Assembly: GCA_023252195.1 (NCBI GenBank)
Contig: JAHEXI010000020.1
Span: 1-60,369, forward strand
DNA: 60,369 bases
DNA from: Pseudonocardiales bacterium
Lineage (GTDB): Bacteria; Actinomycetota; Actinomycetes; Mycobacteriales; Pseudonocardiaceae
Direction: 5' to 3'
Shown piece after piece: positions 36,436 to 45,001 of the stretch (position 1 is its first letter; each line of letters opens with the position of its first letter). The notes below the pieces were generated by a model. It did no database searches and had not been told where the DNA came from. It worked only from the letters and a program-made list of their open reading frames with translations. A program made the translations under genes and the position numbers.

Positions 36436-36448
36436 TTAGCCAAGCTAA
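36436..36448 (-). promoter_or_regulatory. TTAGC-N3-GCTAA operator upstream of the MFS gene
   Basis: TTAGCCAAGCTAA is a 5+3+5 inverted repeat 39 bp upstream of the ATG at 36397. It has the same half-sites and spacing as the element in front of asnB. Confidence 0.6.
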
Positions 36449-36598
36449 CACTGGAGCGAAGTAGCTGCAGCCCTGCGGCGGTCCAGCACTCCGCACCAGG
36501 CACGGTCGGGTGGTAGGGGTCGGCAGCGGGTAGCGGCCCGGCTCCGTAACGCGACATAATTGGTCTTCCACGCCCGCACCATTCCGCCGGAGACGGCT

Positions 36599-37066
36599 AT
36601 GCCTGACGCGACTCCTGCCCCGCGCTCGCACGAGCCGACCATGTCCGGCGTGGTCACCCGGCCGATTCTGGTCGGTTACGACGGGTCTGCGCCCAGCCGG
36701 CACGCGCTTGCCTACGCGGCTGGCATGGCGCGCCGGATGGGCCAGCCCTTGGTGCTCGTCCACGTCCGGCCGACCCCGGCCTGTTACTCGATTGACTACG
36801 GGTTCACTCCACCAGCCGAGGACCCCGCTGAGTTGCTGGACTGGCTGCGCGCCGAACTCGCGGAAACCATCGACACCACCGGCTTGACGGTGCAGCTGGT
36901 GCAACGCTGCGGCGATGCCGCTCGCCAGCTTGCCGAGCTGGCCGCTGATACCCGGGCCGACGCGATCGTCCTCGGTGCGCCCGCCCGCTGGGTGCACCGA
37001 ATCGCAGGGTCGGTGCCGGTGTGGTTGACCCGCCACGCGCGTTGCCCAGTCGTCATAGTGCCCTGA
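36599..37066 (+). CDS. Universal stress protein (UspA family)
   Basis: The 155-residue single Usp domain reads PILVGYDGSAPSRHALAYA at the start. At the end, VLGAPARWVHRIAGSVPVWL occupies the place of the usual GxxGxxxxxxGS ATP-binding motif; its first Gly is kept but the second is replaced (APARW), so ATP binding may be weak. The ATG at 36599 follows GGAGA. It is followed by other stress-type genes, but not close enough to prove an operon. Confidence 0.88.
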   Translation: MPDATPAPRSHEPTMSGVVTRPILVGYDGSAPSRHALAYAAGMARRMGQPLVLVHVRPTPACYSIDYGFTPPAEDPAELLDWLRAELAETIDTTGLTVQLVQRCGDAARQLAELAADTRADAIVLGAPARWVHRIAGSVPVWLTRHARCPVVIVP

Positions 37067-37203
37067 CGACACCGCCGTCCGGCGCGTCCACACCCTGTGC
37101 ACAGCTTGTACACACCCGGGTCCGCCGATCCACACAGTGATCCCCACTCCGTCCACACCATGTTGATGCCAGCGCCGCGGCGCTGCCCCTACGGTGTCCT
37201 CTC

Positions 37204-37455
37204 GTGAGCCAAACGCCTATCTATGACCAGATCCGTGGCGAGCGCATCAACGTTGATCTCCCGGCTGCCGGATCTGAGTCGCCACCGGTCGATCCCCCAG
37301 ACAAGGGCCGCTTCCCCGCTAGCGGGGCGGGTCCGGCGGTGTTCGCCCGCCCGCCGGACGTCGCAGCTGATCGGGCCGCGGACTGGTCGTGGTTCGCCGC
37401 GGCCGACCCAGCGGTACAGGCCGCGGCGAACGCGACGCGGCGGCGAAACCCGTAA
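37204..37455 (+). CDS. Small conserved actinobacterial hypothetical protein
   Basis: The 83-residue protein starts with GTG. The N-terminal SQTPIYDQIRGERINVD is a pattern I recall at the start of short Pseudonocardiaceae and Streptomyces proteins. The rest is rich in Pro and Ala and probably disordered, ending with DWSWFAAADPAVQAA. No clear ribosome binding site was seen. Function unknown. Confidence 0.65.
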   Translation: MSQTPIYDQIRGERINVDLPAAGSESPPVDPPDKGRFPASGAGPAVFARPPDVAADRAADWSWFAAADPAVQAAANATRRRNP

Positions 37456-37542
37456 GACGACGACGTTTACTGTGAGCTGATGCGGGGTAACTACCTGCAA
37501 CCGACGTTGGATCTTGAGACACGCACGAGAGGACCCACAGCG

Positions 37543-37869
37543 ATGACTATCACGTCCGACGGTCGTACTGCCGATCTGTCCACGGAGGTCAAGGACAAGG
37601 TGCGCGACGCCAAGGACACCGCGCAGGCCAAGATTCAAGACATCAAGCAACACCTGCAGGACCGCACCGAAGCGGTGCAGGACAAGGTCGACGAGACGAC
37701 GCAGCAGGCCAAGGATCTGGCCGACCAGGCCGCAGCGAAGCTCCCCGCGCCGGTGGTTGGGCGTCTCACCCAGGTGATGGCGGTGGTGCGGCGACGGCCG
37801 ATCCCTGCTGTAGTGGCCCTACTGGCTGTGTTGCTGGTGCTGCGACGTCTACTCCGTAGGAACAGCTGA
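37543..37869 (+). CDS. Amphipathic-helix protein with C-terminal membrane anchor
   Basis: The 108-residue protein starts at the ATG at 37543, preceded by GAGAGGA. About residues 14-65 form a long charged amphipathic helix of 11-residue type repeats (VKDKVRDAKDTAQAKIQDI, then DRTEAVQDKVDETTQQAKDL), like LEA or apolipoprotein helices. A hydrophobic segment (about 85-102) ends in RRLLRR. It sits 49 bp before the CsbD gene and may be coexpressed in stress. Confidence 0.75.
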   Translation: MTITSDGRTADLSTEVKDKVRDAKDTAQAKIQDIKQHLQDRTEAVQDKVDETTQQAKDLADQAAAKLPAPVVGRLTQVMAVVRRRPIPAVVALLAVLLVLRRLLRRNS

Positions 37870-37918
37870 CTCGCCGGGTCAGCTGACTGGGCAACCGAAT
37901 CTGACGAAGGAGCACCCG

Positions 37919-38092
37919 ATGGGTATCGCAGACAAGATCTCGAACAAGGCCGAGGAGCTGAAGGGCAAGGTCAAGGAGGCCACCGGTAAGGCCACCGGCG
38001 ACGAGCACCTCGAAGCCGAGGGAAAGGTCGACCAGGCCGAGGGCAAGATCAAGCAGGCCGCTGAGAAGGTCAAGGACTTCTTTCACGGCTGA
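37919..38092 (+). CDS. CsbD family stress protein
   Basis: The 57-residue protein reads MGIADKISNKAEELKGKVKE, continues with ATGKATGDEHLEAEGK and repeats KVDQAEGKIKQAAEKVKD, the typical CsbD pattern. CsbD proteins are abundant under general stress; the molecular role is not known. GAAGGAG lies 7 bases before the ATG. A strong terminator follows. Confidence 0.9.
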   Translation: MGIADKISNKAEELKGKVKEATGKATGDEHLEAEGKVDQAEGKIKQAAEKVKDFFHG

Positions 38093-38106
38093 GTCTCACC
38101 CCTCCA

Positions 38107-38153
38107 CTGCCCGGCCGGACGGAACCTTCACTCCCACCCGTCCGGCCGGGCAG
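38107..38153 (+). terminator. Strong hairpin terminator after the CsbD gene
   Basis: The perfect 16-bp arms 38107-38122 (CTGCCCGGCCGGACGG) and 38138-38153 enclose a 15-base loop, 15 bp after the stop codon. No U-run follows, as is common in actinomycetes. Confidence 0.8.
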
Positions 38154-38225
38154 CTGCTGTGGTCATGCGCCGTGCGCATATCGTCGTAGCGGAGGATTCA
38201 ACGGCGGTCCTACCGGGAGGTCGTC

Positions 38226-38744
38226 ATGACGTCAGCGGCGCAGCCGCCCCGTAGGCTTGAGGCGCCGGAGGGGTCCGCTCGGAGTCACGGCGATCAAGAC
38301 CAGAGCCGGTTGCTGCCGGTGCTCGCGGTGGAGCGGGCGCTTCGGGCGGTGGTCCTGGTCGGTGTCGGCCTGATCTTGCTCACCCATACCCACACGGATT
38401 GGGCGGATCCGGCACGGCGCTTCGCTGAGCAGCTCGGACTCGACCCGAGCCGCAACGAGACTGGCCGGCTGATCTCGCGGTTGGCCGGGTTTGGAGCACG
38501 CCAGGCCCAGCGAGACGGGTCGATCGCCATCGGATACGGAGTATTGGAGGCGGTGGAGGGCTATGGCCTGTTCCGTCGTCGACAATGGGCCGAGTACCTC
38601 ACCGTGGTGTCGACGGCGTTGTTGCTCTTTCCCGAGGTTCAGGAGCTGCTGAAGCATCCCACCGGACTCAAGGTCGGCGGCCTGGCCCTCAACGTGGTCA
38701 TCGTCGTTTACCTGATCATCCGGTTGGTCCGCCGCCGTCGTTAG
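38226..38744 (+). CDS. DUF2127 membrane protein
   Basis: The 172-residue protein has three or four transmembrane segments and the DUF2127 pattern: LAVERALRAVVLVGVGLILL near the start, IAIGYGVLEAVEGYGLFRRR in the middle, and LNVVIVVYLIIRLVRRRR at the end. GGGAGG precedes the ATG. Function unknown. Confidence 0.85.
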   Translation: MTSAAQPPRRLEAPEGSARSHGDQDQSRLLPVLAVERALRAVVLVGVGLILLTHTHTDWADPARRFAEQLGLDPSRNETGRLISRLAGFGARQAQRDGSIAIGYGVLEAVEGYGLFRRRQWAEYLTVVSTALLLFPEVQELLKHPTGLKVGGLALNVVIVVYLIIRLVRRRR

Positions 38745-38842
38745 TGCCCGCCTTAGCCGCGTCGAGGTAAGCTGGCGCAGCGTTGATCGCGCTCTACCGC
38801 CCGGTAGGTCAGTGGTCGGGCTGCATACCCCGGAGGTCTGGC

Positions 38843-39736
38843 GTGGCACTGATTGATCCCCCTGAGACCTCCGGTGATGCTGGCGACCAGCGTGGTAGTC
38901 CGACGGCCCGCCGCATAATGTTGGGCGCTCGGCTGCGCCGGCTGCGGGAGGCGGCCGATATCTCGCGGTCGGAGGCCGGCTTCGCAATCCGTAGTTCCGA
39001 GTCTAAGATCAGCCGTCTTGAACTCGGCCGGGTCAGCTTCAAGCCGCGCGACGTGACCGATTTACTCACGATGTACGGAGTGACAGATCCCGAGAAGCGC
39101 GAAGCGTTCCTCGAGATGGTCAAGCGGTCCAACGAACCCGGCTGGTGGCATCGCTATACCGATCTGGTGGCCGACTGGTTCCAGGACTACCTCGGGCTGG
39201 AGGAGTCGGCCTCCCGGATCCAGACCTGGGAACAACAGTTCGTCCCTGGCTTACTGCAGACCGAGGAGTACGCCAAAGCGATCGCCAGCCACGGTTGGTC
39301 TCCGTTGGCGAGCCAGAGTGTGCAACGCCAGGTCGGCGTGCGGATGCGCCGACAGGCGGTACTCGGCCGGCCGAATCCGCCCAAGGTGTGGGCTGTCATG
39401 GACGAGTCCATCCTGCACCGGCCGATCGGTGGCCGTCGGGTGCTGTCGGCTCAGATCGAGCATCTCCTCGACCTCACCAAGCGCCCCAACGTCACCGTGC
39501 AGGTGGTGCCCTACCAGTTCAGTGGGTATGCGGCCGAAGGCTCGTTCACCACGCTGCGCTTCACCGAGCCAGAGCTGCCGGATGTCGTCTACATAGAGCA
39601 CCTCACCGGCGCGCTCTATCTGGACAAGCGATCAGATACCGAGTTGTACGGCAGGGTCTTCGATCGGCTGACGGTGGATGCCTACACTCCTGACCAGAGC
39701 CGACAATTACTGATGAAGGCGCGCGCCGAGATCTAG
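38843..39736 (+). CDS. HTH regulator with DUF5753 domain
   Basis: The 297-residue protein starts at the GTG at 38843 (GGAGG upstream). It has an XRE-type helix-turn-helix (about 24-80, LGARLRRLREAADISRSEAG, then SESKISRLELGRVSFKPRD) and a C-terminal DUF5753 ligand domain (about 110-290, FVPGLLQTEEYAKAI). In streptomycetes such proteins (WhiJ/AbaA-like) work with small DUF397 partners. The nearest DUF397 gene, with two matching palindromes in its promoter, is 1.1 kb away. Confidence 0.88.
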   Translation: MALIDPPETSGDAGDQRGSPTARRIMLGARLRRLREAADISRSEAGFAIRSSESKISRLELGRVSFKPRDVTDLLTMYGVTDPEKREAFLEMVKRSNEPGWWHRYTDLVADWFQDYLGLEESASRIQTWEQQFVPGLLQTEEYAKAIASHGWSPLASQSVQRQVGVRMRRQAVLGRPNPPKVWAVMDESILHRPIGGRRVLSAQIEHLLDLTKRPNVTVQVVPYQFSGYAAEGSFTTLRFTEPELPDVVYIEHLTGALYLDKRSDTELYGRVFDRLTVDAYTPDQSRQLLMKARAEI

Positions 39737-39747
39737 CCGGATTTCCG

Positions 39748-40590
39748 TCAAGGTTTGCGCCCGACGGCTCCGGCGATGCAGTACTGCGCGGGATCCAGTG
39801 CTTTGATCCGTGGGCCATCGGGCCACCAGTTGACGCACTCGACGAGACCGGGGTCGATCAGTTCCAGACCCGGGAACATGCCCTCAATCTCGGCGCGGGT
39901 GCGGAACCTTCCGCTGCCCATCGGGCTGTGCATGAACACCTTTTCCATTTTCCGGGCGAGCTCGCTCAACTCGGGGGTGGTCTCAGGGTCGAAGAAGTGG
40001 CTCAGTGCCACGTAGGAGCCCGACGGCAGGGCATCGATGTACTCAGCCATGATGCTCTGCGGGCTGCGCTCACCGTCGTGGTGGTGCAGTGTTCCAATCT
40101 GGAACAGTGCGATCGGCTCGGAGAAGTCAAGGTACTTGCGCACGACCGCGTCATGGACGACCTGCTCTGGTTCGAAGATGTCGGCAGCGCTGAAATGGGT
40201 CTGCTCATTCTCCTCAAGCAGTGCTCTTCCGTGCGCGAGCACCACCGGGTCGTTGTCGATGTACACCACGCGGGCCTCTGGCTGGATTCGCTGAACGACC
40301 TGGTGAGTGTTCTCCGCCGTGGGCAGCCCGGAGCCGCAGTCGAGAAACTGGGTGATGGCGGTCTGGCTAGCGATGAAGCGGGATACCCGAATCAGGAAAT
40401 CCCGGTTGTCCACCCCGAGCCGGCAGACCTCGGGCGCGACCTTGGCGACCTGCCGCAACACCTCTCGGTCGACCTCGTAATTGTCCTTGCCGTTGAGGGC
40501 AGCGTCGTAGACGCGAGCGATGCTCGCCTTGGTCGTGTCGATATAGGTAGGTACGGCATCCTCGGACAGCGGGGCGTCGGTACCGGGCAT
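39748..40590 (-). CDS. SAM-dependent methyltransferase (PF04672 type)
   Basis: The 280-residue protein starts with PTYIDTTKASIARVYDAALN, followed by the SAM-binding region QFLDCGSGLPTAENTHQVV and VVYIDNDPVVLAHGRALL. This actinobacterial methyltransferase family is usually found beside DUF397/HTH genes and its substrate is unknown. I chose the ATG at 40590 because GAGG lies 7 bases upstream. It converges with the HTH gene (12 bp apart). Confidence 0.87.
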   Translation of the reverse strand: MPGTDAPLSEDAVPTYIDTTKASIARVYDAALNGKDNYEVDREVLRQVAKVAPEVCRLGVDNRDFLIRVSRFIASQTAITQFLDCGSGLPTAENTHQVVQRIQPEARVVYIDNDPVVLAHGRALLEENEQTHFSAADIFEPEQVVHDAVVRKYLDFSEPIALFQIGTLHHHDGERSPQSIMAEYIDALPSGSYVALSHFFDPETTPELSELARKMEKVFMHSPMGSGRFRTRAEIEGMFPGLELIDPGLVECVNWWPDGPRIKALDPAQYCIAGAVGRKP

Positions 40591-40751
40591 CGAGAACCTC
40601 ACAAACGTCGCACTTCACAGCTGACTGAGTTGACCCTAGGAGGACGGCCGTGCGCCGGGTGGGACGGGTGACAGCGGCGCGGCGGTGACCTCGACGCCGC
40701 CCAGGCTACATCCGGGAGGACAGACCCCTGCTTCCTGTCCATTTCACGCAG

Positions 40752-40803
40752 ATGCACGTGCATTGACGTGCGCATGGGCACGCGCTACCGTATGCACGTG
40801 CAG
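40752..40803 (+). promoter_or_regulatory. Promoter flanked by twin ATGCACGTGCA palindromes
   Basis: TTGACG (40763-40768), a 17-bp spacer and TACCGT (40786-40791) form a promoter for the DUF397 gene. ATGCACGTGCAT (40752-40763) abuts the -35 and ATGCACGTGCAG (40792-40803) abuts the -10. The two palindromes are exactly 40 bp apart centre to centre, so dimers would sit on the same DNA face. The likely ligand is the HTH-DUF5753 protein. Confidence 0.75.
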
Positions 40804-40830
40804 GTGCACTACGTAAGAGAGGATGGTTCC

Positions 40831-41070
40831 ATGGCGGAGTCGGTTCCCAACGGCGTAGCGGCGGCGGACCTTGCTGGTGTGACGTGGCGTAAGAGCAGGC
40901 ACAGCGGCCAGCTCGGCAACTGTGTGGAGACCGCCGCACTTAATAGTGGCGACGTCGCAGTGCGGAACTCTCGTCATCCGAGTGGTCCAGCACTGATCTT
41001 CACCCGTGATGAGATGGCTGCCTTCTTAGCTGGCGCCAAGGACGGCGAATTCGACGATCTCGCCTGCTGA
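40831..41070 (+). CDS. DUF397 protein
   Basis: The 79-residue protein has the family pattern TWRKSRHSGQLGNCVETAAL, VAVRNSRHPSGPALIFTRDE and a C-terminal FLAGAKDGEFD. The ATG at 40831 follows GAGAGGATGG. DUF397 proteins act with DUF5753 HTH regulators in developmental or antibiotic control. Its promoter carries the twin palindromes. Confidence 0.88.
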   Translation: MAESVPNGVAAADLAGVTWRKSRHSGQLGNCVETAALNSGDVAVRNSRHPSGPALIFTRDEMAAFLAGAKDGEFDDLAC

Positions 41071-41077
41071 GTCTGCG

Positions 41078-41860
41078 TTGAGTTATGCCAACCGGCTGGG
41101 GGAGTCGGGTGCCGGTGCGGCGGTCATATCGGACCAGTCAGTGGTGCTGGTTCGCTACCGAGCCGGGCTGACCGGCCAGACCGCCCGCACCGTGCACCTG
41201 GTTTCGCTGCGGGACCGATGCGTGGCGGGTATGGTCGATACGCTGTGCGGCTCGCTGATGAGTCTTGACTCGGTTGAGGCCGTCTCCCCCGGTGCAGGCA
41301 TGCCCTGTAGCGCGTGCGTCATCCACCACGTGAGCACGATGGCTCCGGCGGCGGTGCGGCAGCCGTCCCCCGCGGACAGTCCGGACGGACCCGAAAGCGG
41401 AGGCGCTGATCAGGTGGACAGGGCGACTTACGAGGCGTGGGGCTGGCCGGTCACCCAGCGCTGTGATCAGATACGACTGAGTCTGGAGTGCGAGGCGTCG
41501 GCCATTGCGATCCCGATCTCACTCAGCGCGGAACTAACTCAGATCCTCACCGCGCGTCGCTGCGCTCCGGCGGTGCTGGCCCATCCCGACTCTCCTGAGC
41601 ACCACATCGTGCTCGTAGGGGAGAGGTATGGGGACATGCTGCCATGGCCGCCCAGCGTGCATGAGGTCACCGGCGCGCTGACGCTGCCACCCACCATGAC
41701 CTCCCGGGGGCCGATCACCTGGATACAGCCGCCGTGCCAGGACTCGTTGCGGTTGTCCCGAGAAATCGACGTGTTCGGGGCCTTACGCGCCGCCCTCACG
41801 GCCCCGGGCGCCATCGGCTCAGTGGATGGCGAAGGCGAGCGCGCCACCGATGCAGGCTAA
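41078..41860 (+). CDS. Hypothetical protein downstream of DUF397
   Basis: The frame of 260 codons starts at a TTG, 8 bp after the DUF397 stop. I do not recognise a domain with confidence. The C-terminal half (HIVLVGERYGDMLPWPPSVH, then RGPITWIQPPCQDSLRLSRE) resembles sequences I recall next to bifunctional primase-polymerase genes in Pseudonocardiaceae, but catalytic motifs are not evident. Its end overlaps the converging mrpD gene by 42 bp. The start codon is uncertain. Confidence 0.6.
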   Translation: MSYANRLGESGAGAAVISDQSVVLVRYRAGLTGQTARTVHLVSLRDRCVAGMVDTLCGSLMSLDSVEAVSPGAGMPCSACVIHHVSTMAPAAVRQPSPADSPDGPESGGADQVDRATYEAWGWPVTQRCDQIRLSLECEASAIAIPISLSAELTQILTARRCAPAVLAHPDSPEHHIVLVGERYGDMLPWPPSVHEVTGALTLPPTMTSRGPITWIQPPCQDSLRLSREIDVFGALRAALTAPGAIGSVDGEGERATDAG

Positions 41861-43660
41861 CCCCACCACCATCCAGGTCACGTAGTCGTTGACCACGCCG
41901 CTCTGGAACCGCCGGATCGGTCCCACCAGCCCAGTTCCGGGCTCGAAGCCCCGGCGCAGAACGGGCAGGCGTCGCCAGTAGAGGGCCATCAACGCTAGTA
42001 CGAGACTGGCGACGGCAGTACCCACGCCGGTCACTACGTCGGTGGTGGTGACGCTGGTGTCCTCAGGTCCCAGCAGAGGTGTCGGGTGGGCGATGTGGGC
42101 ACCGGCGAGGACGGTGGCGTTGTAGGCTGCCTGGTCCTGGAACCGGACAGCGCCATCCTGGACCAGCTCTCCGAGGTGCGGGAGCAGCCCGACGGTGAGC
42201 GCGAGAGCCACCAGCGCGATCGGTGGAACGATCATGGAAAGCGGAGTGCGGCTCTTGGCTTCGTCGGTCTCCGAAGTCTCCTCGGAGGCTTCCTCGGCCA
42301 TCTGGGGATCCTCCGAGGGTGGGTCGCCGATCCCGTAGAACACGCCGCCGGCGACCCGGAGCACGGCCGCACCCACCAGGACCGAGGTGGTCATGATCAC
42401 TGCGGTGATCCAGGGCAGCTCGCGGGCGTCGCCGCTCTGCCCGATCCAACCCGCCCCGAGGTACAGCGCGAACGGGGGCAGGTCGGCCAGCGCCAGCGCG
42501 GCCAGGCCGAACACCGCGCCGGTGACCGGTAGCCGCCGGCCCCGGCCGTGCAGGGTGGTCTCGTTGACCGACCCCAGCCGGTGCAAGACGATGCCCACGC
42601 ACAAGAACAGCGCGGCCTTGATCAGTCCGTGGCCGATGACGTAGACGGCTGCGCCGGTCAGCCCCAGCGGGGTGAGCAGAGCGATGCCGATCAGAAACAG
42701 GCCTGCGTGGTTGATGGTGGAGAAGGCCAGCAGTCGCTTGAGGTGGCGCTGGCGGAAGCAGAACAGCGCACCGACGATGGCCGTGACGGTGCCCAACGCC
42801 AGCAGGACGGCGGCGATGGCGCCGTGGTGGCCGAGGCCGGCGCCGAACATCGACCAGTAGACCCGGGCGATGCCGTAGAGACCGAGCTCGACCATCACTC
42901 CGGAGAACAGCACGCAGACCGGGGTGGGAGCGACGGCGTGCGCGTCGGCGAGCCAGAAGTGGAACGGCACGATGGACGCCTTGGTGAGCAGGCCCATCAG
43001 GATGAGCACGAATGCCACCACCACCAGGCCGTCCGGGCGGTGGCCGGTGATGGCCTGGCCGATCTGGGCCATGTTCAGGGCGCCGGTGCGGCCATAGATG
43101 AGGCCGATACCGGACAGCGACAAATAGGCGCCCACGCTGTTGGTGATCGCGAAGTTGAGCGCTCCTTGGATGGGGCCGCGCTCTTCGGGGCGGTAGGCGG
43201 TCAGGGCGTAGGCCGCCACCCCCATGAGCTCAAAGAACACGAACAGGTTGAAGATGTCCCCGGTCAGGCAAAAGCCGACCATGCCGGCCAAGAAGACCAG
43301 CATCAGGGCGTGGTAGTAGGTGGAGACCCGCTCAAAATACCGCCAGGAGAACACCAGCGCGGCGGTGACCAGCGTGGCGGTCAGCGCGGCCAGGCCCGAG
43401 TTGAGCTGGTCGACGGCGAAGTCGATGCCCAACGCCACCCCGTGCGACGGGGTGAAACCCGCGAACCAGTACACCCGCTGGCCGCCGGCGGTACTGAGCA
43501 TGATGGCCACGAGCAGGCCGGTGACACCGGCGGCGGTGAGGATGGCCACCGCGTCGAGGACCCGTCGCCGGTTGCCGAACAGTGGGTTCAACGCGGAGAT
43601 CCCGGCAGCTCCCAGCAACGGGATGGCCACGGCCAGCGGCAGGAGCGAGTCCACGGTCAA
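41819..43660 (-). CDS. mrpD: Mrp-type antiporter subunit D (MnhD/MbhH-like)
   Basis: The 613-residue ND2/ND4-like membrane protein has the conserved half-channel features: FFELMGVAAYALTAYRPEE, KASIVPFHFWLADAHAVAPT with the key Lys, and LLAFSTINHAGLFLIGIALL. It is the only large proton-translocating subunit in this operon, since no MrpA ND5-like gene is present. The cytosolic loop near 430-450 is acidic. It is last in the operon and overlaps mrpC by 4 bp. Confidence 0.9.
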   Translation of the reverse strand: MTVDSLLPLAVAIPLLGAAGISALNPLFGNRRRVLDAVAILTAAGVTGLLVAIMLSTAGGQRVYWFAGFTPSHGVALGIDFAVDQLNSGLAALTATLVTAALVFSWRYFERVSTYYHALMLVFLAGMVGFCLTGDIFNLFVFFELMGVAAYALTAYRPEERGPIQGALNFAITNSVGAYLSLSGIGLIYGRTGALNMAQIGQAITGHRPDGLVVVAFVLILMGLLTKASIVPFHFWLADAHAVAPTPVCVLFSGVMVELGLYGIARVYWSMFGAGLGHHGAIAAVLLALGTVTAIVGALFCFRQRHLKRLLAFSTINHAGLFLIGIALLTPLGLTGAAVYVIGHGLIKAALFLCVGIVLHRLGSVNETTLHGRGRRLPVTGAVFGLAALALADLPPFALYLGAGWIGQSGDARELPWITAVIMTTSVLVGAAVLRVAGGVFYGIGDPPSEDPQMAEEASEETSETDEAKSRTPLSMIVPPIALVALALTVGLLPHLGELVQDGAVRFQDQAAYNATVLAGAHIAHPTPLLGPEDTSVTTTDVVTGVGTAVASLVLALMALYWRRLPVLRRGFEPGTGLVGPIRRFQSGVVNDYVTWMVVGLACIGGALAFAIH

Positions 43661-44001
43661 CCCTGGAGCTGCCGGAGCTCTTCAGGATCGAGCGTCCCGA
43701 ATCGCTTGTGGGCTTGCACAGCGAAGGCCAGCAGCAGCGCCGTCACGGCGGCTTCCACCACCACGTCGGTGAGGGCAAGGGCCTGCACAACCGGGTCCAC
43801 AGCGGGGGTGTTCGTCGGGATGTCATAGAAGTAGGGCGCCACCGCCCCGGTCTTGTAACCGACGCCGAGCAGCAGGATGTAGGTGGAGGACTGGACAACG
43901 ATCAAGCAGACGATCTGGTGCACCAGATGACGGCTGGTGATGATGCCGTAGAGCCCGACGGCCAACACCCAGGCCACCACGATGAAGGGAAATATGCTCA
44001 C
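43657..44001 (-). CDS. mrpC: Mrp-type antiporter subunit C (NuoK-like)
   Basis: The 114-residue three-helix protein is NuoK/MnhC-like: GLYGIITSRHLVHQIVCLIV and a helix with VDPVVQALALTDVVVEAAVT that carries the conserved Asp/Glu. It overlaps its neighbours on both sides by 4 bp. Confidence 0.9.
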   Translation of the reverse strand: MSIFPFIVVAWVLAVGLYGIITSRHLVHQIVCLIVVQSSTYILLLGVGYKTGAVAPYFYDIPTNTPAVDPVVQALALTDVVVEAAVTALLLAFAVQAHKRFGTLDPEELRQLQG

Positions 44002-44762
44002 CTACCGGTCCCTTCCCGGACGATGAGGGTCTGCTCGAGTAGCTCGCCGATAATGAGGATGAACGCGGCGGCCACTTCGATACCGACGAAGAAGCTGATC
44101 AGCGCGATCGTTCCGGCGGAGTTCACCGCTCCCGGCGTGCTACCCAGCGGCAGGATGTTGGTCAGGTAGGCGGCACCCAACGCGAGAGCGGCGATTCCGA
44201 CAGCGGCGAAGCTGCCGGCTCCGATCGCCTCGATGGCGTCGGCGAGCGCAACGGGGCTCAGCCGCTTGAAGACGATGAACTGTCCCGCCAGGTACACCAG
44301 GACGAAGGCGGTGGCCAACACGATGCCGCCTTGGAACCCACCCGACGGGCTGGTCTGGGCGTGCGAGGCCAGATACCAACCGACCACGACGGTGGGGCCG
44401 ATGAAAGCCAGTGTCACCACTGCGACGGCGTCACTGGTGGCCGGCACATCCCGGTTCCTGGCCTCGTCCACTGCGGAGGTGTCCCGCTCCTGGCGCAGGT
44501 GACGCAGCACGGTCGCCACCCCGGTGGCGGCGATGAACAGGATGAACTCCTCGCCCAACGTGTCGAAGGCCCGGTATTCGAAGTTCACCGCCGACACCAC
44601 GCCGGTGGCATGAGTCTGGGTTACGGCGATGGCGTTGATGATGTCGCCATAAGGCCCCGGGTAGTGACCGAAGCCGGGCAGCCCGATCAGCCCCCACAGG
44701 TAGAAGGCGAGGAATCCGCCCCCTGCCACGAGGAAGACCCAACGGCGCTGGCTCGGGGTCAT
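43998..44762 (-). CDS. Fused MbhE-like and MnhB-like antiporter subunit
   Basis: The 254-residue protein combines two modules. Residues about 1-95 match the extreme C-terminus of MrpA (the MbhE part, AVNFEYRAFDTLGEEFILF). Residues about 115-250 are MnhB-like (PTVVVGWYLASHAQTSPSGG, then FQGGIVLATAFVLVYLAGQ). In archaeal Mbh complexes these are two genes, mbhE and mbhF; here they are one. Confidence 0.85.
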   Translation of the reverse strand: MTPSQRRWVFLVAGGGFLAFYLWGLIGLPGFGHYPGPYGDIINAIAVTQTHATGVVSAVNFEYRAFDTLGEEFILFIAATGVATVLRHLRQERDTSAVDEARNRDVPATSDAVAVVTLAFIGPTVVVGWYLASHAQTSPSGGFQGGIVLATAFVLVYLAGQFIVFKRLSPVALADAIEAIGAGSFAAVGIAALALGAAYLTNILPLGSTPGAVNSAGTIALISFFVGIEVAAAFILIIGELLEQTLIVREGTGR

Positions 44763-45001
44763 TCCTCCTGCTTCCTGACCTTGGCCAACGTCAAGAGCAG
44801 CAGCAGCGGTAGCGCCACCGCGCCCACCGTCAGCTCGGACAGGGTCACATCCGGGGCCTGGAACGCCATGAACAACACGGCCAGCAGCAGCCCGTAGATA
44901 CTGACCGACACCACCTGACGGACCGGGTCGCGGGTAAGCACCACGGCCGTCGCTCCGGCGGCCACCAGCACCAGGATGGTCACCTGCAGCACGGTCATCA
45001 T
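44759..45001 (-). CDS. DUF4040 antiporter subunit (MbhD-like, MrpA C-terminal piece)
   Basis: The 80-residue protein has three helices with the DUF4040 core VSVSIYGLLLAVLFMAFQAPDVTLSELTVG (seen at about residues 32-61), which corresponds to a segment of MrpA next to the proton path. The acidic D and E in it are intact. It is coupled to its neighbours by 4-bp overlaps. Confidence 0.85.
   Translation of the reverse strand: MMTVLQVTILVLVAAGATAVVLTRDPVRQVVSVSIYGLLLAVLFMAFQAPDVTLSELTVGAVALPLLLLLTLAKVRKQEE

Noticed and set aside
38756-38842. Possible tRNA-like sequence before the HTH gene
   Set aside because: No cloverleaf could be drawn and the GG(T)TC-type T-loop is absent.
42548-43828. Long plus-strand frame opposite mrpD
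   Set aside because: Antisense shadow of a strongly conserved membrane subunit.
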